Below are positions 42,644-50,521 of a DNA stretch of 64,000 nucleotides, one piece after another. Below the pieces are notes generated by a model. It was given only the letters and a program-made list of their open reading frames with translations, made no database searches and was not told where the DNA came from. Each line of letters starts with the position of its first letter. Positions within the stretch are counted from its first letter, which is position 1. The translations under genes and the position numbers were made by a program. This DNA comes from Methyloferula stellata AR4 (GTDB taxonomy: Bacteria; Pseudomonadota; Alphaproteobacteria; Rhizobiales; Beijerinckiaceae), in NCBI RefSeq assembly GCF_000385335.1, contig NZ_ARWA01000001.1, positions 2,496,001 through 2,560,000 of the forward strand. The letters are read 5' to 3'.

Positions 42644-43647
42644 ACGAGGATAGACACATCACGCGCGATCATTGGCCAAGGACGATCCCGGTCCTCGCTC
42701 TGACCCCGGCCGAGGCGACGAAGCTTGTCGCCAATCTGCCGGGTCAGCCGGAGGTCGCGGCCGTCTTTCCGCTGCCGGGCGGCCTCACCAACAGCAATTA
42801 TCGTCTCCTGTTTCGAGATGGTCAGTCGAGCATCGAGGCGAAGCTTTATCAAAACGAGCGTAATCTCGCGCCGGTCGAACGCGCCGTGCATCGGCTGGGC
42901 GCTACGCGCCGCCTAACCATGCCGAAACTTCTCGACGGCGCTGATGATAATCCCGCGACGGGCACGCCTTATGCGCTTTTCGAATGGATCGGCGGCGAGC
43001 GGCTCGATCTGGCGATCCGCGATCGGGATGCGGCGAGCGTCAAAGGGCTTGCCGAAAAGGTCGGCGCGGCTTTGGCGGCGGTTCACGCCGTGCATTTCGA
43101 CATGTACGGCTTCTTCGACGCGGATCTCAATGTCCATGGCCCGATCGATCTCGGCAGCGCCGGCATGCGGCGCTATTTCGAGGATGTTTTGACGCAAGGG
43201 CTTGGGCGCGAACGGCTCGGGCCGGAATGTTCCGATGCCTTGCTGGCTTTCGCAGAACGGGAGGCGTCAATCCTCGATACCTGGCAGGGGCCGCCATGTC
43301 TCACGCATGGCGATTGCGGCGGCACGAATATTCTCGTGACGCGCTCGGGCGCGGATTGGACGATCGCAGGGATCATCGATTGGGAATTCGCTTTCAGCGG
43401 CACGCCGTTTTTCGACCTCGGCAATATTTGCCGCGCACCCTTAGGTGGCCTCGCGGGCTTTACCCAATCTCTCGCCGATGGCTATCGCGCGGCGGGCGGT
43501 GCACTGCCGGACCATTGGCGCGCGCTTGCCGCCATGACCGATCTCTTGGCTTGGGTTGAATCGTCCTTTCGGCCGCATGCGTCGGCGGAATTCATTCAAA
43601 GCGCGCGGCAGGCAATCGCAGAGACGATCAGCCGGTGGAGAGACTGA
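42613..43647 (+). CDS. Choline/aminoglycoside kinase-like phosphotransferase (APH family)
   Basis: An APH/choline-kinase fold enzyme. It has the N-terminal LPGGLTNSNYRLL nucleotide loop, the catalytic CLTHGDCGGTNILV (Brenner motif, HGDxxxxN) and the metal-binding IIDWEFAFSGTPFFDLG. The substrate is unknown; relatives phosphorylate choline, thiamine, sugars or drugs. The start is a puzzle: the only nearby canonical start is TTG 42613, inside the methyltransferase 3' end, with no ribosome site. A good GAGGA stands seven bases before ATC 42658, which would give ITRDHWPRTIPVLALTPAEA. Confidence 0.8.
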   Translation: MARVVSPSLINEDRHITRDHWPRTIPVLALTPAEATKLVANLPGQPEVAAVFPLPGGLTNSNYRLLFRDGQSSIEAKLYQNERNLAPVERAVHRLGATRRLTMPKLLDGADDNPATGTPYALFEWIGGERLDLAIRDRDAASVKGLAEKVGAALAAVHAVHFDMYGFFDADLNVHGPIDLGSAGMRRYFEDVLTQGLGRERLGPECSDALLAFAEREASILDTWQGPPCLTHGDCGGTNILVTRSGADWTIAGIIDWEFAFSGTPFFDLGNICRAPLGGLAGFTQSLADGYRAAGGALPDHWRALAAMTDLLAWVESSFRPHASAEFIQSARQAIAETISRWRD

Positions 43648-43650
43648 GCT

Positions 43651-43750
43651 TCCTCATCCTGAGGAGCGAGCGCAGCTCGCGTCTCGAAGGACGAGGAGCG
43701 CCGATCTTATCCTTCGAGACGGGGCCTTCGGACCTTCCTCAGGATGAGGG
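43651..43750. repeat. Inverted pair of CCTCATCCTGAGGAGC elements
   Basis: A third pair of the family. 43651-43695 reads TCCTCATCCTGAGGAGCGAG to CGTCTCGAAGGACGAGGA. The inverted 43708-43750 reads TATCCTTCGAGACGGGGC to CCTCAGGATGAGGG. It lies between the convergent phosphotransferase and 126-residue hypothetical genes. Confidence 0.85.
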
Positions 43751-43779
43751 AGTCGCGCCGGATTACGACACTTCGAGAT

Positions 43780-44160
43780 CTAACGCTTCTGCGATTGGGC
43801 AAGCTGGCTGACGGTTCCTGCAAAACGCTCGAGCTCCGCAGCTGGCAGGCGAAAGCCCATGTTGATCTGGCCCGACGTCTGGATCAAAAGCGTGAAATCC
43901 CCGGCGCCTGGGCCTGGTTGCAGGCCGATCTTATGCAGCGGAAAAGATGCGAAATCTTCCTGTTGAGGCGTCTCAAGTCCTTTGACCGGCGCGAGCGGCG
44001 CTGCCGCTGCGAGATGGACGAGAAAGGTGAACAAGTCCATCACGTCCGCTTTAGTGCCTTCGACATCGAGCACGCCCGACCGTGTCTCGACGCGCCAGCA
44101 AAGATTGCCGTTCGGGCCGACGGTCGCATTGGAAAAGCGCTTCAGAAGATTATCGGCCAT
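43780..44160 (-). CDS. Conserved-type hypothetical protein
   Basis: A 126-residue soluble protein (MADNLLKRFSNATVGPNGNL, later LHKIGLQPGPGAGDFTLLIQ). It has no signal peptide, membrane segment or motif that I recognise. The frame has normal codon use and a reasonable GGAGACAGCA ribosome site. It lies 82 bases downstream of the ABC-F gene on the same strand. Confidence 0.68.
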   Translation of the reverse strand: MADNLLKRFSNATVGPNGNLCWRVETRSGVLDVEGTKADVMDLFTFLVHLAAAAPLAPVKGLETPQQEDFASFPLHKIGLQPGPGAGDFTLLIQTSGQINMGFRLPAAELERFAGTVSQLAQSQKR

Positions 44161-44242
44161 TGCTGTCTCCTTTTTAGAGCGTTTTCAAGCGACGTGGATG
44201 CCGGTTCGCGTGAAGAAAATGCGGCGCGGCAGAACCGAAGAT

Positions 44243-46123
44243 TTAGGATGCTTCGAGCTCGCTCGTCAGCATCAGCCATTCTTCCTCGGCCGCCGTCAGC
44301 GCGCGTTCGAGATCGCCGCGCTGCTGCGACAATTGCTTGGCTTTGGCCGGATCGCGCACGAAGGCATTGGGATCGGCGAGCATCTTATCGACGCGGGCCA
44401 AGAGGTCCTGAAATTTCTTCATCTTGTCTTCGGCGGCGGCGATGCGCTTCTTCAGCGGCATGGCGGCTTTCGGCGTCAGCGCCGCGGGCTTTTCACCGGC
44501 GGCTTTGTCTTCGTTGCGTGACTTCTCTTCGGCGCGCTTGCGCGGTGACGTGTTGCCGCCCGCACGGTCGAGGACGTATTTCTTATAATCGTCCATGTCG
44601 CCGTCATAGGGCTTGACCGTTCCGCCTTCGACCAGCCAAAGCCGGTCGGCGCAGGAATCGAGCAAATGCCGGTCATGCGAAACGAGAATGATCGCGCCTT
44701 GATAATCGTTGATCGCCTCGATCAAGGCGGCGCGGCTGTCGATATCGAGATGGTTCGTCGGCTCGTCGAGGATCAAGAGATGCGGCCCGTGAAAGCTCGC
44801 CAAGCCCATCAGCAAGCGGGCCTTCTCGCCGCCGGAGAGAAGCGCCACTTTCGTATCGGCCTTCACATTGGGAAAGCCGAGCTGCGCGCATTTTCCGCGG
44901 ATCTTCGACTCGGGCTGCTCGCGCATGAGTTCGGCGACGCATTGATAGGGCGTCGATTTTTCGTCGAGATCGTCGACCTGATGCTGGGCGAAGAAACCCA
45001 CTTCCATTTTGGAGGATTTCTTGAGACTGCCGCCCATCACATCGAGCCGTCCGCCGACGAGCTTGGCAAAGGTCGATTTGCCGTTGCCGTTCGAGCCTAA
45101 AAGACCAATGCGGTCGTCATCGGCGATCGATAGGTTCAAGCGCTTCAGAATGGGCACCTCGCCATAGCCGGTGCTGGCGTCGTCCAAGGCGATGATCGGC
45201 GGGCTCAACGGTTTTTGCGGCGAGGGCAGGTGGAAGGGCAGCACTTGCCCGTCGACGATGGCCGAGACCGGCTCCATCTTGGCGAGCATCTTCAGGCGTG
45301 ATTGCGCCTGCGCCGCCTTGGTCGCCTTGGCGCGGAAGCGATCGACGAAGGACTGCAAATGTTTGCGCTGATCGTCCTGCTTCTTTTTGTGCTTGAGCTG
45401 GATCGCCTGCTGCTCGCGGCGCTGGCGTTCGAAGGAGGAATAATTGCCCTTCCATAAAGTGAGCTTGGCTTGATCCAAGTGCAGGATGTGATCGGCGACG
45501 GCATCGAGCATGTCGCGGTCATGGCTGATGACGAGAATCGTCGCCGGATAATTTTGCAGATAGTCGATGAGCCAGAGCGTGCCTTCGAGATCGAGATAGT
45601 TCGTCGGCTCGTCGAGCAGCAGCAGATCGGGCGATGAGAACAGCACCGCCGCGAGCGCGACGCGCATCCGCCAGCCGCCCGAAAACTCGCTCAAAGCACG
45701 ATTTTGTGCTGCCTCGTCGAAGCCGAGACCGGAGAGAATGGTGGCAGCCTTGGCCGGCGCCGCATGCGCATCTATATCGACGAGGCGCGTATGAATATCG
45801 GCGATGCGCTGGGGATCGGTGGCGGTTTCCGCTTCGGCCATGAGTTGCGCGCGCTCGACATCGGCCTCAAGCACGAAATCGATCAGCTTCATCGGGCCGC
45901 CGGGCGCTTCCTGCTCGACGCGGCCGAGCCGCTGGTTGCGGGGCAGGGTCAAGGTGCCGCTTTCCGGATGCAGCTCGCCGGCGATCATATTGAAAAGCGT
46001 TGTTTTGCCGGCGCCGTTGCGGCCGACAAAGCCGATCCGCGCCTGCTCGGGCAGGGCGGCGGTCGCCTTGTCGAAGAGAACCCTCGGGCCAAGCCGGTAG
46101 GTCAAATCATTAATGTGCAGCAT
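44243..46123 (-). CDS. ABC-F family ATP-binding protein
   Basis: A 626-residue soluble protein with two ABC ATPase domains and no membrane domain, as in the ribosome-associated ABC-F family. Domain 1 has Walker A GRNGAGKTT, signature LSEFSGGWRMRVALA and LLLLDEPTNYLD. Domain 2 has GSNGNGKST, LLSGGEKARLLMG and LILDEPTNHLD. The linker is Lys/Gln-rich and the C-terminus (about 530-626) is a predicted coiled coil, as in Uup/YheS. ABC-F proteins act at the ribosomal E site; the precise subtype is not certain. Confidence 0.93.
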   Translation of the reverse strand: MLHINDLTYRLGPRVLFDKATAALPEQARIGFVGRNGAGKTTLFNMIAGELHPESGTLTLPRNQRLGRVEQEAPGGPMKLIDFVLEADVERAQLMAEAETATDPQRIADIHTRLVDIDAHAAPAKAATILSGLGFDEAAQNRALSEFSGGWRMRVALAAVLFSSPDLLLLDEPTNYLDLEGTLWLIDYLQNYPATILVISHDRDMLDAVADHILHLDQAKLTLWKGNYSSFERQRREQQAIQLKHKKKQDDQRKHLQSFVDRFRAKATKAAQAQSRLKMLAKMEPVSAIVDGQVLPFHLPSPQKPLSPPIIALDDASTGYGEVPILKRLNLSIADDDRIGLLGSNGNGKSTFAKLVGGRLDVMGGSLKKSSKMEVGFFAQHQVDDLDEKSTPYQCVAELMREQPESKIRGKCAQLGFPNVKADTKVALLSGGEKARLLMGLASFHGPHLLILDEPTNHLDIDSRAALIEAINDYQGAIILVSHDRHLLDSCADRLWLVEGGTVKPYDGDMDDYKKYVLDRAGGNTSPRKRAEEKSRNEDKAAGEKPAALTPKAAMPLKKRIAAAEDKMKKFQDLLARVDKMLADPNAFVRDPAKAKQLSQQRGDLERALTAAEEEWLMLTSELEAS

Positions 46124-46198
46124 GGGGTTCTTGTGGCTTGGCGAAGGTCCCGGCGCAAGGCGGGCGCCATTATGTCGCAGCGCAGCATGCTCCAGAGT

Positions 46199-47467
46199 CT
46201 ATCCGGCACCGTCGGTTTGAAAATGGATTCGCCCGGCGATGATGCGCAGACGCAGATGACGATATTTTGCGAGGTAACGAAGCGCGACCAGGGCCGCGGC
46301 GAAACCCGAGGCTGCGCCGACGCCCAGCGCCCAGCGCGGGCCGAAAGTGTCCGCCACCCAGCCTACGATCGGTGCGCCGACCGGTGTGGCGCCCAAGGCA
46401 ATGGCGAGAAGAATCGCCATCACGCGCCCGCGCATCATGGGCTCTGTCGAAAGCTGCACCAGGCTCAACGTCGAAGTGGTGAGGATCTGCCCGGCGACGC
46501 CGATGATCATGAGCGCGCTGCCGAAGAAAAATGTGCTGGGTGTGATCGCGGCGAGCGCGAAGCCCAATCCGAAAATCGCAGCACCGCCCATCAACAGTGC
46601 GATATGAGGCCGGCTCTGAATGGCGGCGAAGAGCGTACCGATGACCGAACCGATCGCCATGACCGAGGTCAGGAGCCCATATTGGTCGGCACCGCCGTGA
46701 AAGATCGTGACCGACATGGTCGAGATGAAGATCGGGAAGTTGAGCCCGAATGTGCCTATCAAAAATAGCATCAAAAGGACGGCTTTGAGATCGGGCCGTC
46801 TCAGGACATAGCGAAACCCTTCGGCAAGGCTGCCGCGGGCGCGCGGCGCTCTGTCGGTCAGATGAAGCTCGTCCATGCGAAGCAGACAGAGCGAGCCGAT
46901 GACGGCGACGAAAGAGGCTGCGTTGATCAAGAAGACCCAGCCGGAGCCGACGGCGGCGATGAGCACGCCGGCAATGGCGGGACCGATCATCCGGGCGGCA
47001 TTGAATGATGTCGAATTCAGCGCGACCGCGTTCGACAGATGCGCTTCGACCACGAGTTCCGAAACGAAGGTCTGGCGGGCCGGAAAGTCGAAGGCGGTGA
47101 CGCATCCGAGCAGAAACGCAAACACATAAACATGCCAGAGCTGCACGAGCCCGGTGACGGTGAGAACGCCAAGTCCCAGGGCGAGCAGCCCCATGGCCGT
47201 CTGCGTGGCGATGAGCAATTTGCGCCGGTCGAAATGATCGGCGGCGAAGCCGGTCCAGGGCAGCAAGAGAAGCTGCGGCCCGAACTGAAGCGCCATGACC
47301 ACGCCCATGGCGGTGGCATTATTGTCTGTGAGCTGGGTCAGCACGAGCCAGTCCTGGGCCGTCCGCTGCATCCAGGTTCCGACATTGGACACGAGCGCGC
47401 CGCCGGCCCACATCCGGTAGTTGAAGCCTTCGAGCGAACGCAGGGCGTCCTTCACCAGTGCGTTCAC
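46199..47467 (-). CDS. Major facilitator superfamily exporter (MFS_3 type)
   Basis: A 422-residue transporter with about ten to twelve membrane helices. It resembles the EntS/MFS_3 group: GALVSNVGTWMQRTAQDWLVL at the start, then LLLPWTGFAADHFDRRKLLI, with DRRK the loop 2-3 signature. Substrates in this group are siderophores, peptides or drugs; none can be named. Its GTG start overlaps the upstream stop (GTGA). It is the last gene of a four-gene operon headed by marR. Confidence 0.87.
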   Translation of the reverse strand: MNALVKDALRSLEGFNYRMWAGGALVSNVGTWMQRTAQDWLVLTQLTDNNATAMGVVMALQFGPQLLLLPWTGFAADHFDRRKLLIATQTAMGLLALGLGVLTVTGLVQLWHVYVFAFLLGCVTAFDFPARQTFVSELVVEAHLSNAVALNSTSFNAARMIGPAIAGVLIAAVGSGWVFLINAASFVAVIGSLCLLRMDELHLTDRAPRARGSLAEGFRYVLRRPDLKAVLLMLFLIGTFGLNFPIFISTMSVTIFHGGADQYGLLTSVMAIGSVIGTLFAAIQSRPHIALLMGGAAIFGLGFALAAITPSTFFFGSALMIIGVAGQILTTSTLSLVQLSTEPMMRGRVMAILLAIALGATPVGAPIVGWVADTFGPRWALGVGAASGFAAALVALRYLAKYRHLRLRIIAGRIHFQTDGAG

Positions 47468-47799
47468 AATTCACCGGGGGCGTTGCCGCCATGAAGCCGG
47501 CCAAACAGGCGTGCGTGAATGAGAGCCATCAAAAAAATGCCGAGCCCGAGAGCGATGGCGTGCTGCGTCGAACGCACGTCAAAGTCTCCGACCCGCCATA
47601 TGAGAAAATAGCCGATGATCAGATTGAGGAAGCCCCAAACCACGTTGACGATCGAAGAGGAAAGCCCTTCGCCGGGCGGTTTTGCAAATGGGCTTTGAAA
47701 CGGACGCCCCATCACGCCGCTGACAAAATGCGGAATGGCGTTCGTGAGAAAAACGGCGCCGAAAAAGTAAGATGCGTCGTGAGCCCATTCCATCGTCAT
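47464..47799 (-). CDS. Small membrane protein of unknown function
   Basis: A 111-residue protein with three hydrophobic segments (SYFFGAVFLTNAIPHFVSGV; IVNVVWGFLNLIIGYFLIWR; AIALGLGIFLMALIHARLFG). No family recognised. The start ATG has AAGGAGCGC upstream and overlaps the hydrolase stop (ATGA); its stop overlaps the MFS start. Tight coupling implies a shared role with the hydrolase and exporter. Confidence 0.75.
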   Translation of the reverse strand: MTMEWAHDASYFFGAVFLTNAIPHFVSGVMGRPFQSPFAKPPGEGLSSSIVNVVWGFLNLIIGYFLIWRVGDFDVRSTQHAIALGLGIFLMALIHARLFGRLHGGNAPGEL

Positions 47800-48359
47800 G
47801 CGCTCCTTTTGTCGAGGAGCGCGATGATCTCTTGCGTGGTGCCGGTCTCGCCGAGTCGCGGAAAGATGCGCGTGACGCTGTTGGTATGAGCGTCGGCATT
47901 CCGATCGGTCATCGCATCGACGGCGAGGGTGACGTTGAACCCGAGCTCATAGGCATAACGCGCGGTCGATTCGACGCCGACGCTGGTGGCAACGCCCGCG
48001 ATCACGAGCTGCGTGACGCCCAGTTTCCTCAGATGCGCTTCGAGGTCCGTGTTGGTGAAGGCGCCCCAGGTCTTCTTGGTGACGGTGTGATCGCTTGGCT
48101 GCCGGTTCAGCTCGGGAGCGAGGTCTGTCCAATCGGCTGGCAAACCTGCGAGGCTGAGAACCTGTTCCGTCCGGCCCGGTGCGCGGCCAGCCACATTGAC
48201 GAGCACGACGGGCAGGCTCTGTTGGCGGAAGGCCGCGGCAAGCGCGCTGGCGTTTTTCACGACCTCGGCCATCGGCTGGGCCGTCGGGAGTGCGACGATG
48301 CCTTTTTGCAGATCGATGACGACGAGCGCGGTCTTCGGATCGAGCGTGGTGAGGGCCAT
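47796..48359 (-). CDS. Isochorismatase-like hydrolase lacking the nucleophile Cys
   Basis: A 187-residue protein of the isochorismatase/cysteine hydrolase superfamily. Asp16 (ALVVIDLQKGI) and Lys96 (TKKTWGAF) are conserved, but the usual Cys is Gly128 in GVATSVGVESTARYA. True isochorismatases such as PhzD also lack this Cys, so it may cleave an enol ether bond rather than an amide; this is inference. It lies 17 bases after a marR gene and is coupled to the membrane protein and MFS exporter that follow. Confidence 0.83.
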   Translation of the reverse strand: MALTTLDPKTALVVIDLQKGIVALPTAQPMAEVVKNASALAAAFRQQSLPVVLVNVAGRAPGRTEQVLSLAGLPADWTDLAPELNRQPSDHTVTKKTWGAFTNTDLEAHLRKLGVTQLVIAGVATSVGVESTARYAYELGFNVTLAVDAMTDRNADAHTNSVTRIFPRLGETGTTQEIIALLDKRSA

Positions 48360-48376
48360 GAGATTTCTTTCTACCG

Positions 48377-48829
48377 TCACAGGTCGACGAGGCGTTTGAG
48401 CAGGCTGACGGCATGTGCGAGCTCGTCGCGTTCCGCTGCGGTAAAATGCGATTGCAGTGCCTGCATCAGCCAATCCTGACGCGCCGCGCGGCGGGACTTG
48501 AGCCATTCGGTGAAGGCAGGCGTGACGGAGAGGATGGTCTGGCGTCCGTCTTTCGGATCGGGGGCGCCGCTGACGAAGCCCACAGCCTCCAGGGCTGCGA
48601 CATTGGCGCTCATCGATTGCGGGCGCATGCCTTCGGCCTTGGCGAGGCTCGTCACCGTCGCCGGCCCATCGCGCTCCAAACGGCTCAGCACCGAGACCTG
48701 AGACATGGTCAGGTCTCCCAACTGTCCCTGTTCGCGGAAGCGCCGCTTCAAAACGCCGATCAGATCGCGAAGCGCGCCTGCCAGGGCGGCCGCGCGTGCG
48801 GCGTCGGACTCGTCCGGTTGTTCGTTCAT
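48377..48829 (-). CDS. MarR-family transcriptional regulator
   Basis: A 150-residue MarR protein. The helix-turn-helix and wing are LTMSQVSVLSRLERDGPATVTSLAKAEGMRPQSMSANVAALEAVGFVSGAPDPKDGRQTILSVTP, with the characteristic D-G-R-Q wing. It heads an operon with a hydrolase, a small membrane protein and an MFS exporter, the usual setting for a repressor that senses the exported or degraded compound. A candidate operator lies just upstream (48857-48881). Confidence 0.88.
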   Translation of the reverse strand: MNEQPDESDAARAAALAGALRDLIGVLKRRFREQGQLGDLTMSQVSVLSRLERDGPATVTSLAKAEGMRPQSMSANVAALEAVGFVSGAPDPKDGRQTILSVTPAFTEWLKSRRAARQDWLMQALQSHFTAAERDELAHAVSLLKRLVDL

Positions 48830-48856
48830 GACGAGACTATAAGAGATATAAAGCTA

Positions 48857-48881
48857 AACTTCAAAGGTAGACTGTGAAGTT
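48857..48881. promoter_or_regulatory. Candidate MarR operator
   Basis: AACTTCA-N11-TGAAGTT is a perfect 7-base-arm dyad 28 bases before the marR start, in AT-rich DNA between this gene and ahpC. Position and symmetry suit autoregulation by the MarR protein. It could instead affect ahpC, 152 bases away. Confidence 0.45.
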
Positions 48882-48944
48882 AACCTACAAAGATTTGTGA
48901 ACTGCGGCGTCGGGCACCTTAGAATTTGTTTTACCGATGATCTT

Positions 48945-48961
48945 TATTGAAACTATCGATT
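48945..48961. promoter_or_regulatory. Candidate OxyR site upstream of ahpC
   Basis: TATTGAAACTATCGATT lies 71 bases before the ahpC ATG. It matches TATAGAAACAATCGATT in the oxyR-katG promoter (53032-53048) at 15 of 17 positions. Both contain ATNG-N7-CGAT, close to the OxyR half-site pair ATAG-N7-CTAT with the LysR T-N11-A spacing. Confidence 0.6.
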
Positions 48962-49032
48962 AGACCGATGTGCATTGCAGCATTATCTCTCGGTCCAGGT
49001 CGAGCCCGACTCGACGAGACAGGAGAGATTAA

Positions 49033-49587
49033 ATGCTTGGTATCGGTGAAAAAATGCCTCGTTTCAGTGTCGTCGGCGTGAAGCCCGGCTTCATGAAGCA
49101 TGAAGAAAACGGCGAAAGCGCCTTCGAAACGCTGACGGAAGAGAGCTTCGCCGGAAAGTGGAAGATCATTTTCTTCTATCCGAAGGATTTCACCTTCGTC
49201 TGCCCAACCGAAATCGCGGAATTCGCCCGGCTCAACCCGGAATTTTCGGATCGCGATGCCGTGGTGCTCGGCGGCTCGACCGATAATGAACATTGCAAGC
49301 TCGCCTGGCGGCGCGATCACAAGGATCTCGCCAAGCTGCCGATCTGGCAGTTCGCCGATACGAATGGCTCGCTGACCGACGGTCTCGGCGTGCGCTCGCC
49401 CGACGGCGTTGCCTATCGCTATACGTTCATCGTCGCGCCGGACAATACGATCCAGCATGTCTACGCCAACAATCTCAACGTCGGCCGCGCCCCGAAGGAT
49501 ACGTTGCGCGTGCTCGACGCTTTGCAGACGGACGATCTTTGCCCGTGCTCGCGCGAAGTCGGCGGCGAGACCCTCAAGGCGGCATGA
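49033..49587 (+). CDS. ahpC: Alkyl hydroperoxide reductase AhpC (peroxiredoxin)
   Basis: A 184-residue 2-Cys peroxiredoxin that reduces hydroperoxides. The peroxidatic Cys57 is in [13 protein letters not shown]. The C-terminus has two cysteines, Cys170 and Cys172, in [12 protein letters not shown], the arrangement known for mycobacterial AhpC that is recycled by AhpD rather than AhpF. Its downstream neighbour is indeed ahpD. A site shared with the oxyR-katG promoter lies 71 bases upstream. Confidence 0.96.
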   Translation: MLGIGEKMPRFSVVGVKPGFMKHEENGESAFETLTEESFAGKWKIIFFYPKDFTFVCPTEIAEFARLNPEFSDRDAVVLGGSTDNEHCKLAWRRDHKDLAKLPIWQFADTNGSLTDGLGVRSPDGVAYRYTFIVAPDNTIQHVYANNLNVGRAPKDTLRVLDALQTDDLCPCSREVGGETLKAA

Positions 49588-49602
49588 TTCCTTGGTGTGC
49601 GT

Positions 49603-49732
49603 CCCTTCTCCCGCTTGCGGGAGAAGGTGGCGAACGGAGTGAGCCGGATGAGGGTTCTCTCAGTTCGCAACGTACCCTCATCCGACCCCTCGCTAACGCG
49701 AGGGCCACCTTCTCCCGCAAGCGGGAGAAGGG
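49603..49732. repeat. Composite 130-base palindrome between ahpC and ahpD
   Basis: Two perfect 29-base arms (49603-49631 and 49704-49732), each itself containing the hairpin CTTCTCCCGC/GCGGGAGAAG, enclose inner arms CGGATGAGGGT / ACCCTCATCCG. The element belongs to the dispersed CTTCTCCCGC repeat type. It lies inside a probable operon, so the transcript would carry a very stable fold. Confidence 0.9.
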
Positions 49733-49772
49733 CGCGCCCGCATATCTTTCTAAAGGATACGAAAGGAAGACG

Positions 49773-50312
49773 ATGTCGATCGATACGCTGAAGGAGGCGA
49801 TCCCGGACTTCGCACGCGATGTCCGTTTGAACCTCTCCACCATGGCAAATGACGAGACGCTCGCGGTGCAGACCAAATATGGTCTGCTGCTGGCCTGCGC
49901 CATTGCCACACGCAACCCTTACGTCGTCGCGACCATCGGCCAGGAGGCGACGCGGCATCTCTCCTTCGAGGCGCAAGAGGCCGCGCGCGCCGCCGCTTCG
50001 ATCATGGCGATGAACAATGTCTATTACCGCTTCGTTCATCTCGCGACGAACAAGGCCTATGCGAAAATGCCGGCGAAGCTGCGGATGAATGTGATCGGCA
50101 ATCCGGGCGTCTCCAAGACCGACTTCGAACTTTGGTCGCTCGGCGTCTCTGCCATCAATGGTTGCGGCATGTGCATCGACGCGCATGAAAAAGTGCTGAT
50201 CGAGGCGGGTGTCACCGAGGATCAGATCCAGACCGCCGTGCGGTTCGCCGCGATTATTCAGTCGGCGGCCGTGGCTTTGGAAGCAGGCGAGCTGGCGGTC
50301 GCGGCGGAATAA
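49773..50312 (+). CDS. ahpD: Alkyl hydroperoxidase AhpD
   Basis: A 179-residue AhpD, the thiol partner that reduces AhpC. The active-site residues match the mycobacterial enzyme: Glu119 (TDFELWSL), Cys131 and Cys134 ([10 protein letters not shown]) and His138. AAAGGAAG precedes the ATG. It follows ahpC after a 185-base gap filled by a palindromic repeat, and ends at a strong terminator. Confidence 0.95.
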   Translation: MSIDTLKEAIPDFARDVRLNLSTMANDETLAVQTKYGLLLACAIATRNPYVVATIGQEATRHLSFEAQEAARAAASIMAMNNVYYRFVHLATNKAYAKMPAKLRMNVIGNPGVSKTDFELWSLGVSAINGCGMCIDAHEKVLIEAGVTEDQIQTAVRFAAIIQSAAVALEAGELAVAAE

Positions 50313-50340
50313 GTCGGATTTAAACGATTATTGAAGATCG

Positions 50341-50367
50341 AGGCCTGCTCTCCGGAGCAGGCCTTTT
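50341..50367 (+). terminator. Rho-independent terminator of ahpC-ahpD
   Basis: AGGCCTGCTC-TCCG-GAGCAGGCCT followed by TTTGTCGTTTC forms a perfect 10-base stem with tetraloop 28 bases after the ahpD stop. Confidence 0.9.
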
Positions 50368-50521
50368 GTCGTTTCAACCCGAAAATACCCGCCGATTCAA
50401 GCGAGAGGCTTGATAAGCTCAAGCTCCTCGGCCGGAGGCTGTTTAAAATCCGTCTCGGCTTCGCCAAATTCGCCGCTAAAATGCTGCGAAGTGCTAAATT
50501 GCGTCTCTGACTCTGATATTG

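Noticed and set aside
49603-49732. Palindrome considered as a strong transcription terminator between ahpC and ahpD
   Set aside because: No T-run on the plus strand, and the same sequence type occurs as a dispersed repeat; ahpD depends on the upstream promoter as far as can be seen.
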